The notes below the pieces were generated by a model. That model was not told where the DNA came from and made no database searches. It was given only the letters and a program-made list of their open reading frames with translations. Shown piece after piece: positions 45,416 through 53,808 of a stretch of DNA of 64,000 bases (positions within the stretch are counted from its first letter, which is position 1; each line of letters starts with the position of its first letter). The DNA lies in assembly GCA_027493885.1 (NCBI GenBank), contig JAOSJZ010000001.1:2846622-2910621 (forward strand), in the 5' to 3' direction. The translations under genes and the position numbers were made by a program. The DNA is from Gaiella sp. (GTDB lineage Bacteria > Actinomycetota > Thermoleophilia > Gaiellales > Gaiellaceae).

Positions 45416-45716
45416 CGCCGGCCTCGGCCGCGTCACTCGCGCGGAATCTATTGAGAAGGAGGTCGAGGTCCACGGCACCGCGATCCGATGGGCCGTCCTG
45501 CGTCGATGATGCGTCCCGGAGTTCGAGACTAAGCGCCAGCGCATCCAGGACGCGGAGCACGAGGCCAAACTCCGCGGTTGACTTGCCTGCTTCGAACTCA
45601 GAGATCCACTTGCGCGAGACGCCCGCCCGACGGGCCAGTTCGACCTGACTGATACCAAGGTCGTGCCGCCTGCCTCGTACCGCGGCCGCCACGTCCTTTA
45701 TTGAGCGCACGCTCAT
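45408..45716 (-). CDS. hipB: HipB-like XRE antitoxin
   Basis: The 102-residue protein has the Cro/CI-type HTH AAVRGRRHDLGISQVELARR, AGVSRKWISEFEAGKSTAEF and an acidic tail LLLNRFRASDAAEAGDE. It should bind HipA and repress the operon. ATG 45716 is preceded by a strong CAGGAGG site. The upstream region holds four matched 18-bp boxes at exact 27-bp intervals, much more regular than in most hip operons. Confidence 0.9.
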   Translation of the reverse strand: MSVRSIKDVAAAVRGRRHDLGISQVELARRAGVSRKWISEFEAGKSTAEFGLVLRVLDALALSLELRDASSTQDGPSDRGAVDLDLLLNRFRASDAAEAGDE

Positions 45717-45725
45717 TGCGCCTCC

Positions 45726-45824
45726 TGTAACCGATCGGTGTCAAATCGAATGTGTAACCGATCGGTAGCAATACTACCATGTAACCGCACGGTGTCAATC
45801 ACGCGCTGACACCGATCGGTTACA
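45726..45824 (-). promoter_or_regulatory. four-box operator array of hipBA, 27-bp period
   Basis: Boxes start at 45726, 45753, 45780 and 45807. The first three read TGTAACCGATCGGTGTCA with small changes (TAGCA in box 2, CGCACGG in box 3); the fourth, TGACACCGATCGGTTACA, is inverted. The core ACCGATCGGT is a 10-bp palindrome. The exact 27-bp spacing (about 2.5 helical turns) alternates boxes on opposite DNA faces, suggesting cooperative binding or looping of HipB dimers. Confidence 0.85.
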
Positions 45825-45907
45825 CAACTGGACGCCTGTCCCACCGCGAGAGCTGGGCCACGTGCTCACTCGCGGTGTGACTCGGCGGTCCTCGATTGAG
45901 GAGGTTC

Positions 45908-47120
45908 ATGGTGATTCAACAGGGTCAGGTGTTCAAGCTGACGGCCCGCCGCTCGGATGGCCGTCCGCTCTGGGCGTACCGCTACCGGCTGGACGGCCGC
46001 GGTTCGGTGCGCCCACAGGTGGGCGGCTTCGTGAGTCGAGCAGAAGCGGAGGAAGCGCTGCGGAAGGCGCTCGCGCTACTGCGACCGGGCGGGTGCGCGG
46101 CGACGATGACGCTGGCCGGTCTGGTCGAGGAGTACCTGGGCATGCATCAGGGAGAGCCGGTGACGATCGCCAAGCTGCGCTGGCTGCTCGGGAAGGCGAC
46201 GCCGGTGCTCGGCCACGTCAAGCTGGCCGATCTCTCGGCGAAGAACATCTTCGCCTGGCGGCAGACGGTCCCCGAGGGGCATCGCTTCGAGGGCGACGCA
46301 GGCGCTGCGGCAGGTGCTGCGCCGCGCGGTCGGGTGGGAGTGGCTCAGCGACAACCCGGCAAAGCGGATCCCGAACCCGCAGCGGCGCGCAAAGGAGAAA
46401 CGGCCCTTCGAGTCGTGGGAGGAGATCGAGGCCGTTGCCGCTCAGCTGAGGCCGGAGTACGGCGCGATGGTGGTCTTCGCCGCGGCCACCGGGCTGCGAC
46501 CCTCGGAGCTCTTCGGGCTCGAGTGGCGCGACGTCGATCGTGAGGCTGGCGTCGTCTACGTGCGGCGCGCGTTCGCAAACGGGCGGCTGAAGCAGACGAA
46601 GACGCGACTCAGCACCCGCGCCGTGCCGCTGCAAGCGAAGGCGCTCGCGGCCCTCGACCAGTTCCCGCGCTCAGAGAACGAGATCCTGTTCGCGAATGCG
46701 CGCGGCGGCCGGATCGACTTTCGCAGCTTCGGCCGCCGCCACTGGAAGCCCGCCCAACGGAGCGCCGGCATCGAGCCGCTCCGCGGCCTGTACGACCTCC
46801 GCCACACCTACGCGACCTTCGCCCTCCGCGCCGGAGTCCCGGTCTTTGCCGTCTCCCGGTTCATGGGCTCGAGCATCGCGATGATCGACTACCACTACGG
46901 CCACCTCGCCCACGACAGCCGCGAGCACGCCGTCTCACTCCTCGACGCACTTGCATTCGAACGCGCGGTGGACGCTGGGCGGACGCCGCCACTAGAGTCC
47001 GCAACGCCTGTTGCCGCAACGGTCTCCCGGCATCTTCGGAGGCCATCGCGGCGCACCGTGGACGCTCGGTGGACGTCGAGTCGCCGACGCGTCGCCTCCA
47101 CGGCAAACGAAAGGATTTGA
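45908..47120 (+). pseudogene. tyrosine recombinase (integrase 2) with one-base frameshift
   Basis: ATG 45908 follows GAGGAGG. The N-terminal arm domain reads GQVFKLTARRSDGRPLWAYR, LVEEYLGMHQGEPVTIAKLR. One extra G in 46291-46293 shifts the frame after HRFE; the next frame continues VLRRAVGWEWLSDNPAKRIP, AAATGLRPSELFGLEW (box I), NGRLKQTKTRLS, YDLRHTYATFAL (box II) and MIDYHYGHLAHD with the Tyr. It is about 55-60% similar to integrase 1 by eye. It ends 19 bases from the tRNA-Thr 3' end, the normal position for the integrase of an element inserted there. Confidence 0.88.
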
Positions 47121-47138
47121 TTAGCAGGGATGTCGCGA

Positions 47139-47211
47139 AGCCCTCTGACGGACTCGAACCGTCGACCCCCTCCTTACCATGGAGGTGCTCTACCAACTGA
47201 GCTAAGAGGGC
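47139..47211 (-). tRNA. tRNA-Thr (GGT)
   Basis: The minus strand folds as a complete cloverleaf: acceptor GCCCTCT/AGAGGGC, D-arm AGCTCAGTTGGTAGAGC, anticodon stem CCTCC/GGAGG with loop ATGGTAA (anticodon GGT), and T-arm GACGGTTCGAGTCCGTC. CCA is not encoded. Its 3' half is the integration site; three further partial copies lie to the left. Confidence 0.95.
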
Positions 47212-47612
47212 GGAGGGGGAAGGGTAGCGCGTTCGCCCGTCTGGCTCGGGGGCTCGCGCAGGTACGCGGCCTCGGAGACGAGCCGGCACATCAGGGCGAC
47301 CGCGTCGGCCTCGTGCAGCCGCTGGTCCTGGGTGAGCGAGCGCCACGTGGAGAACGCAACGGCGTGGCCGATCGCTGCGCGCGTGCGCGATGCGGCGCGG
47401 CCGCGGAGGCCGCGATGCGCCATCAGGGCATCCTGGGCTCGTCGTAGGTACTCGTGGATGTCCCGCATCCGGCGGCGGACGGCGGGGACGAGCTCCTCGT
47501 CGCGAAAGAGGCTCTCGTACATGCCGCGCGTATGCGTGTAGAAGGCGTAGAGCTCGAGGAGCGCAGTCTCGGTTCGCTCGGCGGGGTCGTCGATCGCGGC
47601 CCAGGCGGCCGG
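47202..47612 (-). pseudogene. TetR regulator lacking its DNA-binding domain
   Basis: The frame gives WAAIDDPAERTETALLELYA, FYTHTRGMYESLFRDEELVP, HEYLRRAQDALMAHRGLRGR and VAFSTWRSLTQDQRLHEADA, the sensor domain of TetR proteins and similar to the TetR gene at 26.05-26.71 kb. The N-terminal HTH is absent; upstream residues are a shadow of the opposite strand. Its stop lies within the first bases of the tRNA-Thr. It is back to back with the PQQ/cytochrome remnant. Confidence 0.75.
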
Positions 47613-47943
47613 CACCGAGTACCTCGAGTTCACGGCGGGCGGGAACGCGCTCGCCGCGAGCGCGTACGGCGACAACCTGTGGCTCTTCTCGCTCGACGGA
47701 AAGAGGGGACCGGTGTAGCCGGGCGACGCCGGAGAGGGCACCGGGCATGCGGGCGAGTCGCCGGCGAACGGCGACGCGGCTGTCGGCGAGCACGTCTTCG
47801 CCGACAACTGCTCCGGCTGCGATGGCCTGAGCGGGACCGGCGCGAACGGCGGCCCGACGCTCGTCTCGGCGAGCGATCGCGAGGCAGTGCTCCGGCAGGT
47901 GCGAAACGACGGCGGCGGGATGCTCGCGTTCGGGGGGCGCTGA
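47609..47943 (+). pseudogene. quinoprotein dehydrogenase end plus cytochrome c domain
   Basis: The frame TEYLEFTAGGNALAASAYGD, NLWLFSLDGKRGPV, one TAG, then EHVFADNCSGCDGLSGTGAN, GGPTLVSASDREAVLRQVRN and DGGGMLAF to TGA 47941-47943. It corresponds to the last propeller blade of a PQQ alcohol dehydrogenase followed by a class I cytochrome c. The heme motif CxxCH has become CSGCD and a stop separates the domains. It is a relic. Confidence 0.65.
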
Positions 47944-48026
47944 GCGGATCGCCGAGCCGGGCAAACCGCTTCCGTTCCAGGCCCGTACTACCCGGCGGAG
48001 AACCTCGAGCGGGAAGGGGAAACGGA

Positions 48027-48569
48027 GTGAGGACGAAGCGAAGGTGGCCGGTGCTCGTGCCGGCGCTCGCAGCGGTGATCGCCGTCGTCGTCGCGACCAA
48101 CGTGGGCGCCGCCCAACGCCCGACCGTGAAGGTCGAGACGACGGCAGTCCTGGGGAGGCTGCTTGCGACCTCGAGCGGGCTGACCCTCTACCATTACACC
48201 GACGAGAGGCGCGGGAAGATCAGCTGCAAGGGCGCGTGCGCGAAGATCTGGCCTCCCCTCCTCGTCAAGAACGGCGCGAAGCCGATCGCCGGCCGCGGTC
48301 TGAGGGCTGCGAAGCTCGGCACGATCAAGCGCCCCGACGGCCGCACGCAGGTGACGTACAACGGGTACGCGCTGTACCGGTACGCGCCGGACAAGAGACC
48401 GGGCGACGTGAAGGGACAGGCGCTCTTCGAGGTCTGGTACGTCATCGCGCCGAGCGGCAAGCTCGTGAGGCGGGCGCCGACTGCGGCCGCGCCTCCCGCC
48501 GCTCCGCCGCCGGCCGAGACGACCCCGACGGACACGACGCCGCCGGGGGGCGGGTACGACTACGGCTGA
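48027..48569 (+). CDS. secreted protein of the COG4315 Yx(F/W/Y)xxD repeat family
   Basis: The 180-residue exported protein has a signal peptide MRTKRRWPVLVPALAAVIAV and a processing region near VGAAQ. Two repeats follow: GLTLYHYTDERRGKISCKGA with the Cys pair CKGAC...WPPLL, and GYALYRYAPDKRPGDVKGQA. This is the secreted repeat family of unknown function, common in Gram-positive soil bacteria. The C-terminus is Pro/Thr-rich (TTPTDTTPPGGGYDYG). GTG 48027 follows GGAAGGGG. Confidence 0.85.
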   Translation: MRTKRRWPVLVPALAAVIAVVVATNVGAAQRPTVKVETTAVLGRLLATSSGLTLYHYTDERRGKISCKGACAKIWPPLLVKNGAKPIAGRGLRAAKLGTIKRPDGRTQVTYNGYALYRYAPDKRPGDVKGQALFEVWYVIAPSGKLVRRAPTAAAPPAAPPPAETTPTDTTPPGGGYDYG

Positions 48570-48587
48570 CAGGCCCGAGGTCGGTAG

Positions 48588-48620
48588 ATCGGCGCAGGCC
48601 CGATCCGGGTCTGCGCCGAT
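48588..48620. terminator. hairpin terminator
   Basis: ATCGGCGCAGGCCCG (48588-48602) pairs with CGGGTCTGCGCCGAT (48606-48620) with one G-U position. It lies 19 bases after the COG4315 gene stop. Confidence 0.75.
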
Positions 48621-48675
48621 GCGCCCTCCGTCACGACACGCCAGCCTCCCGGGGGAACACCGGAAGGAGGCAAGG

Positions 48676-49317
48676 ATGAGAGCGGCGACGACGATCCTGG
48701 CGGCGGCAGCGGCGGCGGCGGCGCTCGAGGCCGTACGCCGCCTCGTCCGGCGGCCGGTTCTGACGTGGGGCGCCACGGCGGAGGAAGCCGGTCGCCCGCT
48801 CCCGGGCGACGACCTGCTCCCGGAGGCCGAGGTCGTCTCGACCCGCGCCGTGACGGTCGACGCGCCGCGCTCTGCGGTCTGGCCGTGGCTCGTCCAGATG
48901 GGGTCGGGGCGCGGCGGCGCCTACACCTACGACTGGATCGAGAACCTCTTCGGGCTCGGGATGCACAGCGCGGACACGATCCACCCCGAGTGGCAGCACC
49001 TTGCGGTCGGTGACGTGATCCCCGGACGCGCAAGCCTTCCGGGAATGCGGGTCGAGATACTCGATCCCGGGCACGCGCTCGTAACCTGCTCGGAGGACGG
49101 CGCGTGGGTCTGGGCGTTCGTCCTCGACGATCTCGGCGGACGGACGCGGCTGCTGAGCCGAAACCGGATCGCGATGCCCGACCCGTCGCTCGGCGACCGG
49201 ATCGGGATGGCGGTGATGGAGCCCGGCTCGCTCGTGATGGAGCGGAAGATGCTCCACGGGATCAAGGAGCGCGCGGAGCGGCTCGCTGCTGGGCGGGACC
49301 TCGTCGCGAGCGCCTGA
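48676..49317 (+). CDS. SRPBCC-fold protein with N-terminal membrane helix
   Basis: A 213-residue protein. An Ala-rich hydrophobic start (TTILAAAAAAAALEAVRRLV) is followed by a START/SRPBCC barrel: STRAVTVDAPRSAVWPWLVQ, MGSGRGGAYTYDWIENLFGL and VEILDPGHALVTCSEDGAWV. This class of actinobacterial SRPBCC proteins is annotated only by fold; the ligand is unknown. ATG 48676 follows GGAAGGAGG. Confidence 0.82.
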   Translation: MRAATTILAAAAAAAALEAVRRLVRRPVLTWGATAEEAGRPLPGDDLLPEAEVVSTRAVTVDAPRSAVWPWLVQMGSGRGGAYTYDWIENLFGLGMHSADTIHPEWQHLAVGDVIPGRASLPGMRVEILDPGHALVTCSEDGAWVWAFVLDDLGGRTRLLSRNRIAMPDPSLGDRIGMAVMEPGSLVMERKMLHGIKERAERLAAGRDLVASA

Positions 49318-49512
49318 GGCATGAGACGCCGGCGCCGGCTCACGTGGCATCGCGCGCCGACCCGGTGGAGCGGTCCGGCGAAGGCACCCTGAGGTCTCCC
49401 GACCACTCGGTCGCATCGGCCGACGTCAGTAGAAAGCGGCAGACGTGCTCAGCGCGCGCGCCGATGGAGGCGGGACGTCCTCGCAGGAGAATGCGACTCG
49501 GGAGCGAGGGAG

Positions 49513-50354
49513 ATGCTTCGAGAAGCCAGGCTGGCGATGTGTGCGGCGCTGGTCGCCTCTGCGACGCTGGGGCTCTCGGGGTGCGGCGCGAGCGAGTCTC
49601 GAGACGGCATGTCGGCCACGGACGAGATCGCCTTCCTCGCCGCGCCTCAGGGCATGGCCGGGCCGGATGCGGTCTTTCGGGAGCCCGACTGCGAGTCGAC
49701 CCCGCCGGAGTCAACGGCCCCGCCCTGTGCATCCACCGTCCTCGACGTTGCGATCGCGGGAGTCGACACCGAGGTCACGCGACTGACCACCCGGGGCGGC
49801 TACCTCCTCGAGATGGAGTACTTCAACGGGATCTGGGACCGACCCATGTGGTCACCGGACGGCTCGGCGATCGCGATCACACGCGGGCTCGAGGACGAGT
49901 CGTACGAGGACGTGTCGTTGGTCGGCAGGCGTGAGGTCTGGATCGTCGATCGCGACGGAGGGGAGAGACGTGTCGACGTCGGTCTGGCCCCAGCGTGGTC
50001 GCCCGACGGGAACTCGATCGCGTACATGCGCGTTCGCGGCGAGTCCGCGGAGATCGTCGTCGCTCACCGTGACCGTACGGGGCAAGGGGTCGTGGCCGCC
50101 GCGGGGATGTATCCCTCATGGTCGCCCGACGGAACGCGAAGACGCTGGTACGTGACGTTGTCGGCCATCCCACCTGGTCTCCCGACGGCACGGCCATCGC
50201 CGTCGCCAAGCTCGCGAGGCCGGGGCTCATCGTCCGCCAGAACGAGTCCTCCATCTACACGCTGAAGCCGGACGGCACGAGCCTGACCAGAGTCTCGACG
50301 GGGACGTTCGACCTGCACCCGGCCTGGCGCCCCGTGCAGAGGCCCGGGTCCTGA
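49513..50354 (+). pseudogene. TolB-like beta-propeller lipoprotein with frameshift
   Basis: The signal peptide has a lipobox (ASATLGLSGCG), so the protein is exported and lipid-anchored. Repeats of the WD40-like PD40 type follow: WDRPMWSPDGSAIAITRGLE, LAPAWSPDGNSIAYMRVRGE and YPSWSPDGT. At about 50140 the repeat pattern moves to the next frame (NAKTLVRDVVGHPTWSPDGT, AIAVAKLARP ... STGTFDLHPAWRPVQ). One strand of a repeat seems to be missing, so a small deletion rather than a single-base slip is likely. The TolB domain binds proteins or glycans; the partner is unknown. Confidence 0.75.
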
Positions 50355-50418
50355 GGCGCCTCGCAGGCCGGCACTCGGTCACGACCAGTGTTGGCTTCCC
50401 GTCCCTGGGACAGCGCTA

Positions 50419-50500
50419 TGCAGGGAGGAGGATTCGAACCTCCGAAGGCTGAGCCAGCGGGTTTACAGCCCGCCCCCTTTGGCCACTCGGGAATCCCTGC
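50419..50500 (-). tRNA. tRNA-Tyr (GTA)
   Basis: The minus strand gives acceptor GCAGGGA/TCCCTGC, anticodon stem GCGGG/CCCGC with loop CTGTAAA (anticodon GTA), a long variable arm GGCTCAGCCTTC and T-arm GGAGGTTCGAATCCTCC. The class II shape and discriminator A fit bacterial tRNA-Tyr. Confidence 0.95.
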
Positions 50501-50551
50501 GCCGGAGCGCGGATTGTAGCCGCGCGCCGCGCACGTCCTAGACTCGGGGGC

Positions 50552-51675
50552 GTGGAGTCGTACGACGTCCTCGTGGCCGGTGCCGGGCCTGCCGGGGCCG
50601 CGACCGCGATCCACCTTTCGCGGGCGGGCGCACGTGTGCTGCTGGCCGACAAGGCCCGCTTCCCGCGCGACAAGCCGTGCGGCGGAGGCCTGACGGGGCG
50701 GGCGCTCCGGCAGATTCCTGTCGACCCGTCGCCCGTCGTCGAGCGCGACGTCGACCGGTTCGAGCTCCGCCTGCGCTACGGCTCGCGCTTCTCGCGCGAG
50801 CACGATGCGCCGCTCATCCGGATGACGCAGCGGCGGCTGCTGGACGCCTTTCTCGTCGAGCACGCGATCGCCGCCGGGGCGGAGCTCCGCGACGGCGCCA
50901 AGGTCGAGACCGTCGAGCTCGACGGGACGGGCGTCACCGCCCGGGTGGCCGCCGACACGGTACGTGCCGACGTGCTCGTCGGCGCCGACGGAGCGAACGG
51001 GCTCGTCGCGAGGGCGATCGAGATCGACGGGCAGATCGTGCGCGGCGTGGCGCTCGAGGGGAGCGTCCCGCTCGAGGCGCTGGGCCACGAGGAGCTCGAG
51101 CGGACCGCTGTGATCGAGCTGGCGGTGCTCCCTGGCGGCTACGGCTGGGTGTTCCCGAAGGGAGACCACGCGAACCTCGGCGTGGGCGGCTGGGGAAGCG
51201 AGGGACAGCGGCTCCGCGACCACCTCGCGCGGCTCGCGCGGGCGCACGGCGTCGACCCGGACGCGGTGACCGAGGTGCGCGGTCACCGGCTGCCGATGCG
51301 CCGGCTCGGGACGCCCGCGGGGTCGGGCCGGGCGCTCCTCGTCGGCGACGCGGCCGGGCTCGTCGACCCGCTCTCCGGGGACGGCATGTACGAGGCGTTC
51401 GTCTCCGCACGCCTGGCGGCGGAGGCGATTCTCGCCGGCGACCTCGACGGCTACACCGCAGCCCCTGTCGGCCGCGCTCGACCGCCATGCCGCCGCGTCG
51501 TGGGCGGCGAAGCGCGCGTTCGACCGCTACCCGCGCACCGTGTTCGCGGCGGCAAGGGCGCCGAAGGTCTTCGGGGTCGTCGCCGGCCTGCTGTGCGGGG
51601 ACATGGCGCATCCCGCAGACGCGCGCGGGGTCGCGCGCGGCCCGCTCAAGCTCATCGCGCGCCTCGCGGGGTGAA
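50552..51675 (+). pseudogene. geranylgeranyl reductase-family flavoprotein with one-base frameshift
   Basis: From GTG 50552: the FAD motif VLVAGAGPAGAATAIHLSRA, the family CGGGLTGRAL, GYGWVFPKGDHANLGVGGWG and GDAAGLVDPLSGDGMYEAFV. At the C run 51462-51465 one extra base breaks the frame; the remaining end (LSAALDRHAAASWAAKRAFD ... GVARGPLKLIARLAG) is in the next frame to 51675. Joined length is about 374, normal for enzymes reducing isoprenoid double bonds of quinones or lipids. A consensus error is quite possible; the rest of the gene is well conserved. Confidence 0.85.
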
Positions 51676-51684
51676 GCCCCGCGT
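51666..51684. terminator. short hairpin over the reductase stop
   Basis: CGCGGGG (51666-51672) and CCCCGCG (51678-51684) are complementary around the stop codon, between the convergent reductase and PIN-toxin genes. It may end both transcripts. Confidence 0.5.
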
Positions 51685-51704
51685 CACGCCGCCCTGCGGG
51701 TCTG

Positions 51705-52138
51705 TCAGGCGAAGGGGTCGCGCACCTCGATCCCGTCGAAGCGGCGGAAGTCGCGGTCGTTCGTCCAGGGCGTTTGCACTCCGTTCTCTCGCATGAGCGC
51801 AACGAGATACGCGTCGGAGACGAGGCCCCCGGCGACTCCGGCGTCAGCGGCGACGTCGCGCCAGGTCGACCAGAACCGCTCCTGCTCCCCGATCGTCCGG
51901 ACCTGGGGAAGACGGAGCAGACCGTCGATGTTCGCGAGGGCGTCCGACATGGGGAGCGGCGCGGCGAAGACCGACGAGTGCGTGGAGATGCGAAGGTACG
52001 CCATGACCGTCGGCCAGAAGAGGTAGACAGGCCGGTTCCGTGCGCGACGTTCTCGAGGAAGCCGATGGCGCGTGCGTGGAAGGGGCTCGTCTCGTCCGAC
52101 GCGTAGAGCGGAACGTTTGCGTCGAGCGTCGCGCTCAT
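51705..52138 (-). pseudogene. PIN-domain (VapC) toxin with frameshift
   Basis: ATG 52138 gives the PIN start MSATLDANVPLYASDETSPF and HARAIGFLENVAHGTG. Near 52035 the frame changes to VYLFWPTVMAYLRISTHSSV and continues through GLVSDAYLVALMRENGVQTP and WTNDRDFRRFDGIEV, which hold the conserved Asp residues of the nuclease, to TGA 51705. One base is missing. The length of 144 after correction is normal. Without a working antitoxin beside it, inactivation would be selected for. Confidence 0.8.
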
Positions 52139-52188
52139 CGTCCGTCGAGTGCCCGGTTCAGCGCCTCCTTGTCGCGAAGGGACGCGCA
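52135..52188 (-). pseudogene. C-terminal remnant of the VapB antitoxin
   Basis: CASLRDKEALNRALDGR before a TGA that overlaps the toxin start as ATGA looks like the toxin-binding tail of a VapB protein. An in-frame stop precedes it at 52189-52191, so nothing upstream remains. Confidence 0.45.
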
Positions 52189-52197
52189 TCAGATGCG

Positions 52198-52593
52198 TTA
52201 TTCCTCCGCAAGCGCTTCGGCGAGGAGCGAGGTCGCGTAGGCCTTCCAGGCGAGGTCGGGGTCGGAGCGCAGCAGTGCGAGCGCCTCGCGCGCGCCCCGC
52301 AGGCCCTCCACCTCGGGCACCAGCGCGTCGAGGCCGGCACGGAGCCGTGCGCGGCGCGGCGGCGTGTCGAGGTCGTCGGCGAGGGCGGTCGCAGCACGAC
52401 CGAAGGGGTCGAGGCGGCGTCGCGGGTCGCCGCCCGCGGCAAGGAGCAGCTCGGCGCGTCGGATCGCGCCGTGGAGCTCGTCGTCGTCGAGCTGCACCTC
52501 CCGGCCGGCAAAGAAGCAGAGGATCGTCCACTGCTCGTGGGGCTCTCCCCGTTCGACCGACCTGATCCAGTCGCGGATCGTCTCGCGCGCCAC
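52198..52593 (-). CDS. hypothetical helical protein
   Basis: About 131 residues from GTG 52593 (ATG 52629 in the same frame is possible): VARETIRDWIRSVERGEPHE, QWTILCFFAGREVQLDDDEL, HGAIRRAELLLAAGGDPRRR and a helical C-terminus. I do not recognise a family; similar helical proteins occur in actinobacteria without known function. GTG 52593 is preferred because the 12 extra residues overlap a perfect inverted repeat, probably a regulatory site. Confidence 0.6.
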   Translation of the reverse strand: MARETIRDWIRSVERGEPHEQWTILCFFAGREVQLDDDELHGAIRRAELLLAAGGDPRRRLDPFGRAATALADDLDTPPRRARLRAGLDALVPEVEGLRGAREALALLRSDPDLAWKAYATSLLAEALAEE

Positions 52594-52594
52594 G

Positions 52595-52612
52595 AATCGG
52601 TTTGTACCGATT
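52595..52612. promoter_or_regulatory. 7-4-7 inverted repeat at the start of the hypothetical gene
   Basis: AATCGGT (52595-52601) and ACCGATT (52606-52612) are perfect complements, 4 bases apart. It sits between two divergent genes, next to the GTG start at 52593, a position expected for an operator. Confidence 0.5.
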
Positions 52613-52681
52613 GTTCGGATTCCGTTCACATCTCAGCAGGCCGGGTCAAGCGCGCGGCGAGCGCGTCCGATACGAACGGAG

Positions 52682-53773
52682 ATGGGTGGTAATCGTGTCC
52701 TGCGCGGGCTCGTCTGCGTCGCCGCGGCGCTGGCGCTTCCGGCCTCGGCATCCGCTGCCGACCCGTCGCCCGCCGCTCCCGCCGCGCTCGCCACGGCGGC
52801 CGCGCCGGCCGAGAGCTGGGCCGCCCCGCAGATCGCCGCCGTCGTCGAGGCGGGTCTGATGGGGCCTGACATCGCATCCTTCCGGCCCGACGATCCGCTG
52901 ACGCGCGAGGAGTTGCACGAAGCGATCGTCGCCCTCGGCAAGCCGCATCAGGCTCCGACCGACCCCATGCGGATCGTGACCATGCGGGAGCTCGACGCCA
53001 AGCTCGTCGCGGCCGCAGGATTGCTCCCGGCCGCGCGCACGATCCGGCTCGCGGCGCGCGACGCCGGCCTCGCGCCGACCGACATGCTCGGCACGGAGAC
53101 CGTCGCGCGGCTGCTCGGGCTGCGGGTCAACCACCCCCAGGGAAGCGAGGAGCTCGAGCGCTCGCCGAAGGAGCCGGCCTCCCGTGCGGAGGCCGCCTAC
53201 TCGCTCGCAAAGCTGCGGCTCGTCGACCCGAGCCGGATCGCCACGATCCTCGAGGTCGCGGCGACGTTCTCGCTCCCGGCCCTGACGAGCCTGCAGCGCG
53301 ATGTGCTGTCCCGGGCACTGCGTCTGGTCGGCCACCCGTACGTCTTCGCGGGGATGTCCGAGAAGACGCAGACGCTCTGGAGCGCGACAGCGCCGAGGAA
53401 CACCGTCACCGTGCCGGGCGGCTTCGACTGCTCCGGCTTCGTCTGGCGCGTCTACAAGCTGGAGCCGTTCGCCGACGCACCCGTGCTCGCCGCGGTCCTG
53501 CGGGGGCGAACGACCTACGCGATGAGCGGCGAGGTGCCGAAGGAGGAGCGCATCGCCCCGTCGGCGCTCCAGCCCGGCGACGTCATCTTCTTCGGCTCGC
53601 GCGGGCCGGCGTCGAAGCCGTCGGAGATCGGGCACATGGGGATCAACGTCGGGAACGGCTGGTTCGTCCACTCCTCGAGCGGCGGCGTCACGCTGCAGCC
53701 GCTTCAGGGCTGGTACGCGACGACGCTCGCATGGGCGCGCCGGCCGCTCGCCGAGTCCGGGCTCGCCGTGTAG
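52682..53773 (+). CDS. secreted NlpC/P60 cell-wall hydrolase with SLH-like region
   Basis: The 363-residue protein has a signal peptide (VLRGLVCVAAALALPASASA), one or two S-layer-homology-like modules (WAAPQIAAVVEAGLMGPDIA then FRPDDPLTREELHEAIVALG) and a C-terminal NlpC/P60 domain. That domain has the catalytic Cys in GGFDCSGFVWRVY, the His in IGHMGINVG and the third polar residue in WFVHSSSGG. It probably cleaves peptidoglycan stem peptides at the cell surface. ATG 52682 is close to GGAG. Confidence 0.88.
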   Translation: MGGNRVLRGLVCVAAALALPASASAADPSPAAPAALATAAAPAESWAAPQIAAVVEAGLMGPDIASFRPDDPLTREELHEAIVALGKPHQAPTDPMRIVTMRELDAKLVAAAGLLPAARTIRLAARDAGLAPTDMLGTETVARLLGLRVNHPQGSEELERSPKEPASRAEAAYSLAKLRLVDPSRIATILEVAATFSLPALTSLQRDVLSRALRLVGHPYVFAGMSEKTQTLWSATAPRNTVTVPGGFDCSGFVWRVYKLEPFADAPVLAAVLRGRTTYAMSGEVPKEERIAPSALQPGDVIFFGSRGPASKPSEIGHMGINVGNGWFVHSSSGGVTLQPLQGWYATTLAWARRPLAESGLAV

Positions 53774-53808
53774 GGATCGGACCGCGGACCCGCGGGTAGG
53801 CTCCGCGT

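Noticed and set aside
45726-45824. CRISPR array
   Set aside because: Only four units with 9-base gaps and palindromic cores in front of hipB; operator boxes fit better. No CRISPR array was seen anywhere in the window.
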